Assembly (NCBI GenBank): GCA_945861605.1
Contig: CAMAVG010000008.1
Span: forward strand, 1-18,869
Source: Rickettsia typhi
Lineage (GTDB): Bacteria; Pseudomonadota; Alphaproteobacteria; Rickettsiales; Deianiraeaceae
Reading direction: 5' to 3'
DNA: 18,869 bases
In this document: piece by piece, positions 7,333-14,157 of the stretch
Numbering within the stretch: position 1 is the stretch's first letter
Layout: every line of letters starts with the position of its first letter
The notes under the pieces: generated by a model
What the model was told of the DNA's origin: nothing
Databases searched by the model: none
Seen by the model: the letters and a program-made list of their open reading frames with translations, nothing else
Translations under genes and position numbers: made by a program

Positions 7333-9132
7333 ATGTGTGGAGTTGTCGGTTTCAACTTAAAAAGTAGCAATGCCCTTGAACTATCATTGAAATCATTGCA
7401 TTTTCTTGAATATAGAGGCTACGATTCCGCTGGAATTGCATTCGTCAAAAATGGCAAAATTTCCGTTAAAAAAACAACGGGAAGGGTTTCCGACCTTGAA
7501 AATATCTGCCACGATGTAATAAATTCCACAACAACGAACGAACCATCGACGGCAATTGGTCACACACGCTGGGCAACTCACGGAAAGCCAACTTCTGAAA
7601 ACGCACACCCGCATTCTTCGGAAAATATTTTCCTAGTTCACAACGGGATTATCGAAAACTATCAGGAAATCAAAGCAGAACTCATTTCAGAAGGATGCAA
7701 CTTCCAAAGTGCAACAGATACCGAGGTCATCGCTCACTTTTTGAACCGCGAACTGAAAAATAAAAACCCACAAGAATCAATTTTGAGTGCATTTTCCAAA
7801 CTCCACGGGAAATATGCCGTTGCATTTATGATTAATGGCGATGAAAACCTCTATGTTTTTCGCTCGTCAGGTTCACCAATGGTTGTTGGATTCATGGAAA
7901 ACGGCAACGCAATCGCAAGTGATTTCAACGCAATTTCGCATCAAACTAATAAATTTTCATTATTAGGCGATCACGAACACGCAATTCTGACAAACAATAG
8001 CGTCACTTTTTTCAATCAAGATGGCACTGAGATTTCAAAACCCGTCATTACCCGCGATATCGAAGCGGTAAAAATTGACAAAGGTCTATTCGAAACATTC
8101 ATGATGAAAGAGATTTTCGAACAGTCGGCGGTTGTCTCAAACCTGTTGCAACGCAATGTGAAAAATGGCAAAATTGACATGAGCATTCCCGAAATCGCGA
8201 ATTTTGATCGCATTTCGATAATCGCCTGCGGGACTTCATACTTTGCCGGCTGCCTTGGAAAATACGCGATTGAAGCCTACTCGCAAATTCCTGTCACTGT
8301 GGAGATATCCTCAGAATTTCACAATAGGAAGCAGTTTTTTTCAAAAAAGACGCTATATATTTTCGCTTCGCAATCCGGTGAAACCGCAGATACAATCGCC
8401 GCACTTGAATGCGTTCAGAAAAATAAAACCGAGTGTTCAAAAATTCTTTCAATTTTGAATTACACGCAATCAACGATGGCACAAAAATCGGATTACATCT
8501 TGGAATGCCTTGCAGGGCCTGAGATCGGCGTCGCCTCGACAAAGAATTTTATCGCACAAGTGGTAATTTTTTACCTCCTCTCCGCACAAAATTCATCACA
8601 GGAGGGCGAAATTCTTGCCGAACTTGAACAGATTCCATCAAAAATCGCACATATTCTTGAAAGCCAAGCAATTGAGGAGCAAATTCACAACGCCGTTTCG
8701 CAAATTATTGACGCCAAAAAAGTCGTCTACACAGGGCGAACTTTCCTGTATCCAATTGCTTGCGAAGGCTCGCTGAAGTTGTCTGAACTCTCGTATTTAC
8801 TCGTGCAATCGATAGCATCCGGCGAATTCAAACATGGTCCGATAGCAATTGTGGACGACCAAACCGTCATAATTTCATTGATGCACACGCAAAATTTATT
8901 TCAAAAAACTCTTTCTTCAAACGAAGAAATTGCCTCGCGAAATGGCATAGTCATCACGATTTCCGACGACGAAAACTCGTCAATATCAATTCCGCAGGCG
9001 AGGGATTTCGTGCATACATATCCAATTTTGCTCACGATTATCGTCCAACTTTTGAGCTACTACACAGCAAAAAAACTTGGAAATGATATCGACAAACCAC
9101 GCAACTTGGCGAAATCTGTCACTGTCGAATAA
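7333..9132 (+). CDS. glmS: Glutamine-fructose-6-phosphate aminotransferase (isomerizing)
   Basis: GlmS makes glucosamine-6-phosphate from fructose-6-phosphate and glutamine, the first step to UDP-GlcNAc for peptidoglycan and LPS. The 599 residues match the family's ~609. The N-terminal nucleophile is Cys2 (MCGVVGF), followed by EYRGYDSAGI, GHTRWATHG (from residue 76) and HNGIIENY in the glutaminase domain. The two SIS sugar-isomerase domains show ASQSGETADT (about 344-353) and EGSLKLSELSYL plus ASGEFKHGP (about 477-500). The C terminus NLAKSVTVE is standard. A TTGACT box lies at 7278-7283 but has no convincing -10 at normal spacing. I see no ribozyme-like leader: the gap to the divergent EF-hand gene is only 133 bp. 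Confidence 0.97.
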   Translation: MCGVVGFNLKSSNALELSLKSLHFLEYRGYDSAGIAFVKNGKISVKKTTGRVSDLENICHDVINSTTTNEPSTAIGHTRWATHGKPTSENAHPHSSENIFLVHNGIIENYQEIKAELISEGCNFQSATDTEVIAHFLNRELKNKNPQESILSAFSKLHGKYAVAFMINGDENLYVFRSSGSPMVVGFMENGNAIASDFNAISHQTNKFSLLGDHEHAILTNNSVTFFNQDGTEISKPVITRDIEAVKIDKGLFETFMMKEIFEQSAVVSNLLQRNVKNGKIDMSIPEIANFDRISIIACGTSYFAGCLGKYAIEAYSQIPVTVEISSEFHNRKQFFSKKTLYIFASQSGETADTIAALECVQKNKTECSKILSILNYTQSTMAQKSDYILECLAGPEIGVASTKNFIAQVVIFYLLSAQNSSQEGEILAELEQIPSKIAHILESQAIEEQIHNAVSQIIDAKKVVYTGRTFLYPIACEGSLKLSELSYLLVQSIASGEFKHGPIAIVDDQTVIISLMHTQNLFQKTLSSNEEIASRNGIVITISDDENSSISIPQARDFVHTYPILLTIIVQLLSYYTAKKLGNDIDKPRNLAKSVTVE

Positions 9133-9431
9133 AAACGCGAAAACTTTTCCGCACATCAAATTTTGTGGAAATCAACGCAATTGTGGCGTGTAAAACGGAA
9201 GTGCTGCGAATATTAGGTTCAAGTCAAACCATTGGAAAATATAAAAATTCTTCAGAATAATCCATCTCGAGCTTCATAAAAAAAATCGCTATAGATTGAT
9301 TGTCAAGATTTTAAACTTTAAACTTTTCGTCAATTTTCTTCAAAAATCGTTCACGCATAATGTATATTATGTTAAATAATATATTGTAAATTATCTATAT
9401 AAAGTATTTTTTACTAAAATTCATAAAACAC

Positions 9432-9463
9432 AAAATGCTTGACTTTCACCCATCCAGCATTTT
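9432..9463 (+). repeat. Inverted repeat (possible weak hairpin)
   Basis: AAAATGCT (9432-9439) and AGCATTTT (9456-9463) are perfect 8-bp inverted arms around a 16-base loop. A TTGACT at 9439-9444 with TATCTT at 9463-9468 (18 apart) overlaps it and could be a weak promoter. No T run follows directly, so it is not a standard terminator. Confidence 0.4.
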
Positions 9464-9475
9464 ATCTTTGAGCAA

Positions 9476-9492
9476 CTTTATAAGTTATAAAG
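9476..9492 (+). promoter_or_regulatory. Perfect palindrome, operator-like
   Basis: CTTTATAAGTTATAAAG is a perfect 8-bp inverted repeat around one central G. It lies just after the possible promoter at 9439-9468 and 18 bases before the strong SD at 9510. The position suits an operator. AT-rich palindromes also occur by chance, so function is inferred only. Confidence 0.4.
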
Positions 9493-9509
9493 GGACTTTT
9501 TCAAAGCAA

Positions 9510-9549
9510 AAGGAGGTTTTAAATGCATTTTATGCAAAGCTGTTTTTGA
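9510..9549 (+). other. Strong Shine-Dalgarno and 8-codon ORF (possible leader peptide)
   Basis: AAGGAGG (9510-9516) stands 6 bases before an ATG at 9523, the most consensus-like ribosome binding site in the window. The ORF is only MHFMQSCF with TGA at 9547-9549. Most genes here have no clear SD, so this site is unusual. It could be a leader peptide, a relic of a gene whose body decayed, or part of foreign DNA. A second SD-like AAAGGAG lies near 9675 without an ATG at proper distance. Confidence 0.35.
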
Positions 9550-9641
9550 TTTTTTGAAGAAGGTATTCGGCGAAAGCCAAAGGTATGTTGAATGCATACA
9601 AGCTGTTTTTTATTTTGTCCGCTTGGCATTGCCATTCGGCG
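9523..9641 (+). repeat. Imperfect tandem duplication, two units of about 63-69 bp
   Basis: Unit 1 begins ATGCAT at 9523, has GCTGTTTTT at 9539 and ATTCGGCG at 9565-9572. Unit 2 repeats the same order at 9591, 9602 and 9634-9641. Offsets are 68, 63 and 69 bases, so the copies differ by small insertions or deletions and have diverged. The second unit also has a short ORF (25 codons from ATG at 9584) ending in TGA. Confidence 0.45.
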
Positions 9642-9701
9642 TTTATGAAGTGTTATTTTTGAGGATTACACTTTAAAGGAGATTTTTGTCAATTTTCATC
9701 A

Positions 9702-9730
9702 TTGACATTCAGCCATATTTATGCTATAGC
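9702..9730 (+). promoter_or_regulatory. Promoter of the hypothetical gene at 9755
   Basis: Perfect TTGACA (9702-9707), 17-base spacer, then TATAGC (9725-9730, 4/6). Transcription would begin near 9737, about 18 bases before the ATG. The layout is the same as that of the dnaN promoter in this window. Confidence 0.6.
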
Positions 9731-9754
9731 TATTTATAACTATTGTAAACCAAT

Positions 9755-10288
9755 ATGCAACCTTCAATATATTTCTCAAAGACCGCCAGTGAGCTTTCTG
9801 TGCGCAATTTAGATGAATTCAATAAATTACCCAAGATTAATCCAAATGACTTCACTACAATAGTTAACGGCCGTAGAGTTGAAGACTTTCTCGAAAATGG
9901 TGGTGATTTAGGATATCCAATGTTTTATGAAAATGGCGATGTTACTATAGGAAATAAGAATGGTGGTGGACATACTTATTTTTACTTGAACGAGAAGGGA
10001 GACGAGCCAGACACTGATCATCATTTCTTTGCTGGAAAGATTATTCCATTAACGGACGGTAGGATAATAATTACTGATAGAACAGGCATCTACAATAAAC
10101 TGAATAATATAGATATTACGAATATTAAAGGTGCATTTGCTAATCTACTTTTTACTAAAAAAGTGCAAATGAAGTCGTATTCAGAATATAATCATAAGCG
10201 TTGTACGATTATGGAAGGAAACGTTAGGAGTGGAGGTGATATGAATTATGGGTGTTGCGGCAAAAACATGCCGTGTATGATGTTTTAA
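9755..10288 (+). CDS. Hypothetical protein, Gly/Asn-rich with Cys-rich C terminus
   Basis: I do not recognise this 177-residue protein. It has no signal peptide or membrane helix. The middle contains a glycine/asparagine-rich segment (VTIGNKNGGGHTYFYLNEKG, about 69-88), then DTDHHFFAGKIIPLTDGRIIITDRTG, which reads like beta strands with tight turns. The C terminus is unusual: GGDMNYGCCGKNMPCMMF, with three cysteines and three methionines in the last 12 residues. That could bind metal or form disulfides. A good promoter precedes it and its composition reads as real coding sequence. It ends 2 bases from the stop of convergent thiG. It sits with the gene-poor stretch before it in what looks like an accessory islet between glmS and thiG. 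Confidence 0.72.
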   Translation: MQPSIYFSKTASELSVRNLDEFNKLPKINPNDFTTIVNGRRVEDFLENGGDLGYPMFYENGDVTIGNKNGGGHTYFYLNEKGDEPDTDHHFFAGKIIPLTDGRIIITDRTGIYNKLNNIDITNIKGAFANLLFTKKVQMKSYSEYNHKRCTIMEGNVRSGGDMNYGCCGKNMPCMMF

Positions 10289-10290
10289 AT

Positions 10291-11082
10291 TTATATTGCG
10301 GTGATCATTCCTTCTTTTGGTGATGACATTTCCCCGATTTCCTTGCTTTTCATTCGCCCAGCCAAGTACCCTATTCTTCCAGCAATGACCGCGTGCCTCA
10401 TCGCTTCTGCCATTTGAATCGGGTTGTTTGCACAAGCGATTGCAGTGTTCATGAGGACTCCATCGCAGCCAAGTTCCATAGCGATTGTTGTGTCCGATGG
10501 TGTTCCAACGCCTGCATCAACTAAAACCGGAACGGAGGATTGTTCCACGATGAATTTAATGTTCAGCTTGTTTTGTATTCCAAGGCCGGAACCTATTGGT
10601 GCACCAAGTGGCATAATTGCAACAACACCAAGCCTTTCCAATTCGCGTGCTAGAATCGGGTCATCCGTGCAATAAACCATGACATCAAAGCCGTCTTCAA
10701 TTAGGATTTTCGTCGCGCGAAGGGTTTCAATCATGTTTGGGTAGAGTGTTTTTGGATCGGAAAGAACCTCAAGTTTTACCAAATTCCAACCGCCAAGTTC
10801 CCGTGCAAGGCGAAGTGTACGAATTGCATCTTCCGCTGTGAAGCAACCTGCGGTGTTTGGTAGGTATGTGTATTTTGTTGGGTCGATGTAATCCTGTAAA
10901 AGTGGCTGATTTTTCTGTTCAATGTTGACTCTTCGCACAGCAACCGTGATAATTTCCGCACCGGACGCGACCAAAGCATCGCGATTTTGCTCAAACGATT
11001 CATATTTTCCGGTGCCGATCAAAAGGCGTGAAGAAAATTCCTTGATTCCCGATCTGCATTTAAGAATGAGTTTATCGTTCAT
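10291..11082 (-). CDS. thiG: Thiazole synthase
   Basis: ThiG forms the thiazole phosphate of thiamine from deoxyxylulose-5-phosphate, dehydroglycine or iminoglycine, and ThiS thiocarboxylate. The 263 residues fit the family (~255-265) and the (beta-alpha)8 fold. Motifs: SRLLIGTGKY; SGAEIITVAVRR; LPNTAGC (74-80); NLVKLEVLSD with the Schiff-base lysine K103; MPLGAPIGSGLGI; PVLVDAGVGTPSDTTIAMELG with the phosphate-binding loop; and GVLMNTAIA. No thiS, thiF, thiO or thiE is adjacent, so it is transcribed alone from its own promoter. Confidence 0.96.
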   Translation of the reverse strand: MNDKLILKCRSGIKEFSSRLLIGTGKYESFEQNRDALVASGAEIITVAVRRVNIEQKNQPLLQDYIDPTKYTYLPNTAGCFTAEDAIRTLRLARELGGWNLVKLEVLSDPKTLYPNMIETLRATKILIEDGFDVMVYCTDDPILARELERLGVVAIMPLGAPIGSGLGIQNKLNIKFIVEQSSVPVLVDAGVGTPSDTTIAMELGCDGVLMNTAIACANNPIQMAEAMRHAVIAGRIGYLAGRMKSKEIGEMSSPKEGMITAI

Positions 11083-11103
11083 TTTTTGGCGAAAAGTTTG
11101 CCT

Positions 11104-11131
11104 ATTCTAAACGCAAAACGGGAAATGTCAA
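11104..11131 (-). promoter_or_regulatory. Promoter of thiG
   Basis: On this strand TTGACA (11131-11126), 16-base spacer, TAGAAT (11109-11104, 5/6). Transcription would begin near 11097, a leader of about 15 bases. That is too short for a TPP riboswitch, and none is visible. Confidence 0.6.
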
Positions 11132-11140
11132 GCCTGAGTT

Positions 11141-11461
11141 TTAGCGAGAATGAGCGGCAGTCATAGCGTTCATTTCCCCAACTTGAATTTCTATGTTCTC
11201 TGCAATTACTGCCAATACATTTGTGACATCATCATTCACTATGCCATTTGTTTGAATAACACCATAAGATTTTATAGTCTCGCGAAGAAAATTCACATGT
11301 TGGTGATTATCGCGAATTGCAATTGTGAGTTGTTCAGGTGTTGCATGATAAAGAAGATTGGAGTTGGGTATTCCACGAACTGCTTCTTGAATTCTTTGAT
11401 CATTATCACCTAGAATGCTTTGAATGGTATTAACATAATTCTCCGATAGTCTTGTTTGCAT
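11141..11461 (-). CDS. Small hypothetical protein, mainly helical
   Basis: I do not recognise this 106-residue protein. It is cytoplasmic by composition (no signal peptide or membrane helix), fairly acidic, and probably helical: NYVNTIQSILGDNDQRIQEAV, PEQLTIAIRDNHQHVNFLRETIKSYG, and DDVTNVLAVIAENIEIQVGEM. There is no cysteine. A good extended -10 promoter lies upstream and supports expression. Its stop lies 10 bases upstream of the thiG -35 box. It is divergent from the small gene at 11699 across a region with repeated dyad motifs, so it may be part of a small regulated unit. Confidence 0.65.
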   Translation of the reverse strand: MQTRLSENYVNTIQSILGDNDQRIQEAVRGIPNSNLLYHATPEQLTIAIRDNHQHVNFLRETIKSYGVIQTNGIVNDDVTNVLAVIAENIEIQVGEMNAMTAAHSR

Positions 11462-11494
11462 AAAATTAAATTAATTAGTTTTTGTTATAACCCA

Positions 11495-11523
11495 AGTATA
11501 GCACATTTTTTGACACAATGCAA
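11495..11523 (-). promoter_or_regulatory. Extended -10 promoter of the gene at 11461
   Basis: On this strand TTGCAT (11523-11518), 17-base spacer, then TGC directly before TATACT (11500-11495). This is a good extended -10 element. The spacer contains TTGTGTCA (11518-11511 on this strand), a motif that recurs in the same intergenic region. Confidence 0.6.
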
Positions 11524-11622
11524 GAAGTATTTTTTTGTCCCAAATCCTTGTGACAACAGTTTTGAAATAAAGCACAAAGTGAATGCGGAAAACGGGTTTT
11601 TGTGTCACCAATTCTTGTGTCA
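11511..11622 (+). promoter_or_regulatory. Cluster of TTGTGWCA half-sites and dyads in a divergent intergenic region
   Basis: TGTCCCAAATCCTTGTGACA (11536-11555) is a dyad: TGTCnCAA, 4 bases, TTGnGACA. A related copy, TGTCACCAATTCTTGTGTCA, lies at 11603-11622 (15 of 20 identical). A third half-site, TGACACAA at 11511-11518, is TTGTGTCA on the other strand and lies inside the promoter of the gene at 11461. Spacing and position suggest binding sites of a local regulator, but no regulator gene is recognised here. The rest of 11462-11698 shows no gene. A weak -10 (TATAAG at 11670-11675) could serve the gene at 11699. Confidence 0.4.
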
Positions 11623-11698
11623 TTAGAACTAGTGACTGCCCTGCTCTTCCTTTTTCAAAAATGGCGAATTATAAGACTCTCGAACTAATTCACGCAAT

Positions 11699-11974
11699 AT
11701 GCAGGAAAAACTAACACCGGAAGTTTCACTTTGGAGAGCAGTAATTCTTCAAGCAATTCTTGACAGACTGACTCAATCCAAACGCGGAGAGGACATTATG
11801 GCACGAAAAAACGCCAAAAATTGGATGAACATCGACAACGAGGAATTTCGCACAGTGTGTGAATTTGCACAATTGGAGCCGGATTTCGTAATTCGCAAGG
11901 CGGATGTGGCACTTATCGACCAAAAAAAGTGGAGAAGAAAGTGCGACATTGGCAAAGGCGTGCAATTTATTTAA
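11699..11974 (+). CDS. Small conserved-looking hypothetical protein
   Basis: A 91-residue protein with no signal peptide. It begins with a helix (PEVSLWRAVILQAILDRLTQ), then a lysine-rich stretch and NWMNIDNEEFRTVCEFAQLEPDFVIRKAD. The pattern 'W+AV..QA..D ... W....DF..VC..A.L.P..VR' resembles short hypothetical proteins found around alphaproteobacterial chromosomes and prophages. I cannot give a function. The TAA at 11972 lies 59 bp from the stop of the convergent LolC/E permease gene. No SD is evident. An overlapping 17-codon ORF begins at 11661 in another frame and is probably not significant. Confidence 0.6.
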   Translation: MQEKLTPEVSLWRAVILQAILDRLTQSKRGEDIMARKNAKNWMNIDNEEFRTVCEFAQLEPDFVIRKADVALIDQKKWRRKCDIGKGVQFI

Positions 11975-12033
11975 AAACTTTATGAAAAAAACAAGAACAA
12001 ACGCAGAAAAACGCAAAAAAATCATCCAAGAAC

Positions 12034-13275
12034 TTATTCAAACCGTAATGATTCATGAGGCAATATCCGCCCAGACCTTACAGCGGGTATTCCAACGGAA
12101 AAAATCGCCAGAAGAAGAGAAAATAAACACACTTTTACAACGCTTCCATAATGAATTTCCGATGGAATGTATGAAAGAAAATAGTAGGCTGCATCAAATA
12201 TACGCACTCCGCTCGCTTGCTCTAAAGCATTTTTGATATTCTCAATATTCATCGCAATTGTACAGCCAAAAATTCCGCCCAAAACAACCGCCGGAAGGAC
12301 GATCATCGCACCAAATGTGATGAATATTTTGATGACATCGCTTGAAGAATACCCAAAAGATTGCAAAATCGCGATCGATCGACGCTTTTCATTCACGACG
12401 GATGACAGCATCGAGAATGTTATAAAGCTGGATATTATCAGGAATAGACTCAAAATTAGGAACATAACCGAAGTTTGCGTGGCAATTGCGTTGATAAACG
12501 ACTGGTTATCATTTTTCCAATTCGTTATGTAATTCGTTGAAAACAAAGGGCTTTGAACCATTTTCTCGTACAAATCCGCCATTAAGTTTGGCTTTTGAAG
12601 TACAACTTCAACTGCGTTTGCGGTGTTGGAATCGTCGCTGAGAATCAGGGAATTTGCACTTTGAACATCCATATAAACCATGCTGGAATCGTAGACATAC
12701 ATATTCACCTTGAAAAAACCCGAAACTTTATACGATTTATGAATCGGCGTTTCCCCGAAAAGAGTTTTCCGCATTTTGGACGATAGAATTGTAATTTCAT
12801 CGCCAATTTTTATGCCCAAAGTGTTCGCAATTTCAATGCCAATAACCACTTCGCCGCTTTTCAAACTACCGTTTACGATGGTATTTTTAAGAGTCTCCCG
12901 CGAAAAATATGAATTTTGCACGCCTTTGATTATCACGCCCGAAGTTTTTTCGTTAAAAACCAAAACACCCTGCCCGTTCGTCGTTATCTCCGTTTTTGCC
13001 TGAATTTGAGCGTCGTTTTGAATTTTTTTTACATTTTCAAGAATACTCGCCGTATTTTCAAACGACTTCCCGCTTGGGTATATCGTGATGTGCGGACGCG
13101 TGCCAATTATCAACTTTTCGAAGTCCTCCTTGAATCCATTCATGACAGAAAGCACGAGAATCAACACCGAAACGCTTAAAAAAATGCCAAAAAATGCCAA
13201 AAAAACGGAAAAAGACGGCAAATTCTTGTATTTCTTGGAAAGCAAATAACGCGATGCGATGAAAAAAATAGACAT
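12034..13275 (-). CDS. lolC: LolC/LolE-type lipoprotein-releasing ABC transporter permease
   Basis: The LolCDE complex extracts lipoproteins from the inner membrane and passes them to LolA for transport to the outer membrane. The 413 residues match the family. There is an N-terminal SRYLLSKKYKNLPSFSVFLAF segment and a first helix (about 22-46) ending in LSVMNGFKEDF, a hallmark of LolC/E. A large periplasmic MacB-like domain follows (about 47-260), then three helices (about 265-290, 313-338, 375-397) of the FtsX domain with EKRRSIAILQSFGYSSSDVIKIF. The end PAVRSGRILPHESLRFE is typical. LolC and LolE cannot be told apart here, and some bacteria have only one hybrid permease. The ATPase gene lolD, often next to it, is absent: the downstream neighbour is on the opposite strand. 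Confidence 0.9.
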   Translation of the reverse strand: MSIFFIASRYLLSKKYKNLPSFSVFLAFFGIFLSVSVLILVLSVMNGFKEDFEKLIIGTRPHITIYPSGKSFENTASILENVKKIQNDAQIQAKTEITTNGQGVLVFNEKTSGVIIKGVQNSYFSRETLKNTIVNGSLKSGEVVIGIEIANTLGIKIGDEITILSSKMRKTLFGETPIHKSYKVSGFFKVNMYVYDSSMVYMDVQSANSLILSDDSNTANAVEVVLQKPNLMADLYEKMVQSPLFSTNYITNWKNDNQSFINAIATQTSVMFLILSLFLIISSFITFSMLSSVVNEKRRSIAILQSFGYSSSDVIKIFITFGAMIVLPAVVLGGIFGCTIAMNIENIKNALEQASGVRIFDAAYYFLSYIPSEIHYGSVVKVCLFSLLLAIFSVGIPAVRSGRILPHESLRFE

Positions 13276-13278
13276 TTC

Positions 13279-13307
13279 TTGACTTTTAGTTTTACAAGCA
13301 TAGTAAT
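13279..13307 (+). promoter_or_regulatory. Possible promoter of the DUF2155 gene
   Basis: TTGACT (13279-13284), 17-base spacer, AGTAAT (13302-13307, 4/6). Transcription near 13314 would leave about 16 bases to the ATG at 13330. It begins 4 bases from the divergent lolC start. Confidence 0.4.
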
Positions 13308-13329
13308 CAATAAAGTTTTTTCAAGGAAA

Positions 13330-13719
13330 ATGCGTCATTTTTTGTTATTTTTCTGTATTTTCGCACACGCCGCCTCACACGCAAAGCAAAAGCAACAATT
13401 CGAAGTGCCAAAACCGCTCGAAACCAAGGTAATCATTGCCATCACTGATAAAATGTACTCAAAAAAAAGTACATACGAGGCATCGCTCAACAAAAATTTC
13501 ATTATTTCCGAAAATCTCTCGATTTTAATCACAAAATGCCTCCACAATGGGCAAAATCAAGAATTCGTCTTCGTCAAAGCAATGCGAGATGGCGAAGAAT
13601 TTTTCAAAAAATGGGTTCCAATTCAAGAAAATGCGATCAATGTCATCGAAGACAAGCGATACGACATCACATTTAATTCTTGTAATTTTTACGAGAAGCC
13701 TCCAAAGAAAGCCTTATAG
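13330..13719 (+). CDS. DUF2155-like periplasmic protein
   Basis: Starting at ATG 13330 gives 129 residues with a clear signal peptide (FLLFFCIFAHAASHA, cleavage near residue 18). The frame extends 17 codons upstream, but that part overlaps the promoter region. The mature part fits the small beta-rich DUF2155 family: a first strand pair ending LSILITKC (C70), an FKKWVPIQENAINVIEDKRYDI segment equivalent to the family's FSGWMFASSPALN.LEHPVYDV, and a final FNSC (C118). The two cysteines probably form a disulfide. The family's function is unknown. It is largely alphaproteobacterial, which supports the taxonomic guess. It is divergent from the LolC/E permease, so an envelope role is plausible. Its stop overlaps the end of convergent rpiB by 6 bases. 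Confidence 0.72.
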   Translation: MRHFLLFFCIFAHAASHAKQKQQFEVPKPLETKVIIAITDKMYSKKSTYEASLNKNFIISENLSILITKCLHNGQNQEFVFVKAMRDGEEFFKKWVPIQENAINVIEDKRYDITFNSCNFYEKPPKKAL

Positions 13720-14157
13720 AGACTCGATATTTTGAACTCTCTCTAAGTGAGTTCCACCTAAAAATGGCGTTGAGAGAAATATCTCGACCATGTCTTTGAT
13801 CTCATTTACGGAGAAAAATCGTGCACCAAAGCATGCGACATTTGCATCGTTGTGCTGTCTTGAAAGTTCGGCAATTTTTTCGTTGTAAATCAGTGCGGCA
13901 CGAATTCCTTTGTAGCGATTTGCCACGATTGAAACGCCAATTCCGGAACCGCATATCAAAATTCCGCAGTGATTTTCTTGAGAATTTTGCAGAGATTTCG
14001 ACAAATTATGGGCGTAAATTGCGTAATTTGTCCTTTCGGAGCTTGAAGTTCCGCAGTCAACCACATTAAATTCTTGATATTTTTGTGAGAGGTATTCGAG
14101 AAGAAACGATTTGACCTCAAAGCCTGCGTGATCCGAGCCTATGAATATTTGCCTCAT
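13714..14157 (-). CDS. rpiB: Ribose-5-phosphate isomerase B
   Basis: RpiB interconverts ribose-5-phosphate and ribulose-5-phosphate in the non-oxidative pentose phosphate pathway. The 147 residues are full length. Motifs: GSDHAGFE (D9, H10) at the start; ICGSGIGVSIVANRYKGIRAAL with the catalytic-type cysteine C69 and the anion-hole GSGIG; and SRQHNDANVACFGAR (H102, N103, D104). The usual VDYPDYA segment reads TNYAIYA here, so the middle aspartate is replaced. The related LacA/LacB galactose-6-phosphate isomerases are less likely because HNDANV and the cysteine are kept. The ATG overlaps the dnaN stop (ATGA), so it is translated from the dnaN transcript. Confidence 0.93.
   Translation of the reverse strand: MRQIFIGSDHAGFEVKSFLLEYLSQKYQEFNVVDCGTSSSERTNYAIYAHNLSKSLQNSQENHCGILICGSGIGVSIVANRYKGIRAALIYNEKIAELSRQHNDANVACFGARFFSVNEIKDMVEIFLSTPFLGGTHLERVQNIESL

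Larger units (their letters stand above)
9133..9701 (+). other. Long AT-rich stretch without a recognisable gene
   Basis: Nothing protein-like longer than about 60 codons is convincing here. The stretch holds several short inverted repeats (for example CATAAT at 9356-9361 with ATTATG at 9366-9371, and AAAATGCT at 9432-9439 with AGCATTTT at 9456-9463), a near-perfect palindrome at 9476-9492, a strong SD with an 8-codon ORF at 9523, and an imperfect tandem repeat at 9523-9641. It is the longest non-coding part of an otherwise tightly packed window. It may hold a decayed gene, a small RNA or a regulatory leader. Confidence 0.6.

Noticed and set aside
9313..9360. A short minus-strand ORF (MRERFLKKIDEKFKV) after glmS
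   Set aside because: Fifteen codons, no SD and no promoter at correct spacing; could be a gene relic but not supportable.
10291..11140. TPP riboswitch upstream of thiG
   Set aside because: The predicted leader is about 15 bases, leaving no room, and no THI-box-like sequence is visible.
11661..11714. 17-codon ORF overlapping the start of the 11699 gene
   Set aside because: No SD, no conserved feature, and it lies out of frame with the better gene.
11904..12236. A 110-codon + strand ORF
   Set aside because: It overlaps the 11699 gene and 200 bases of the well-supported LolC/E gene on the other strand, has no motif, and even the ATG at 11982 would give mostly antisense sequence.
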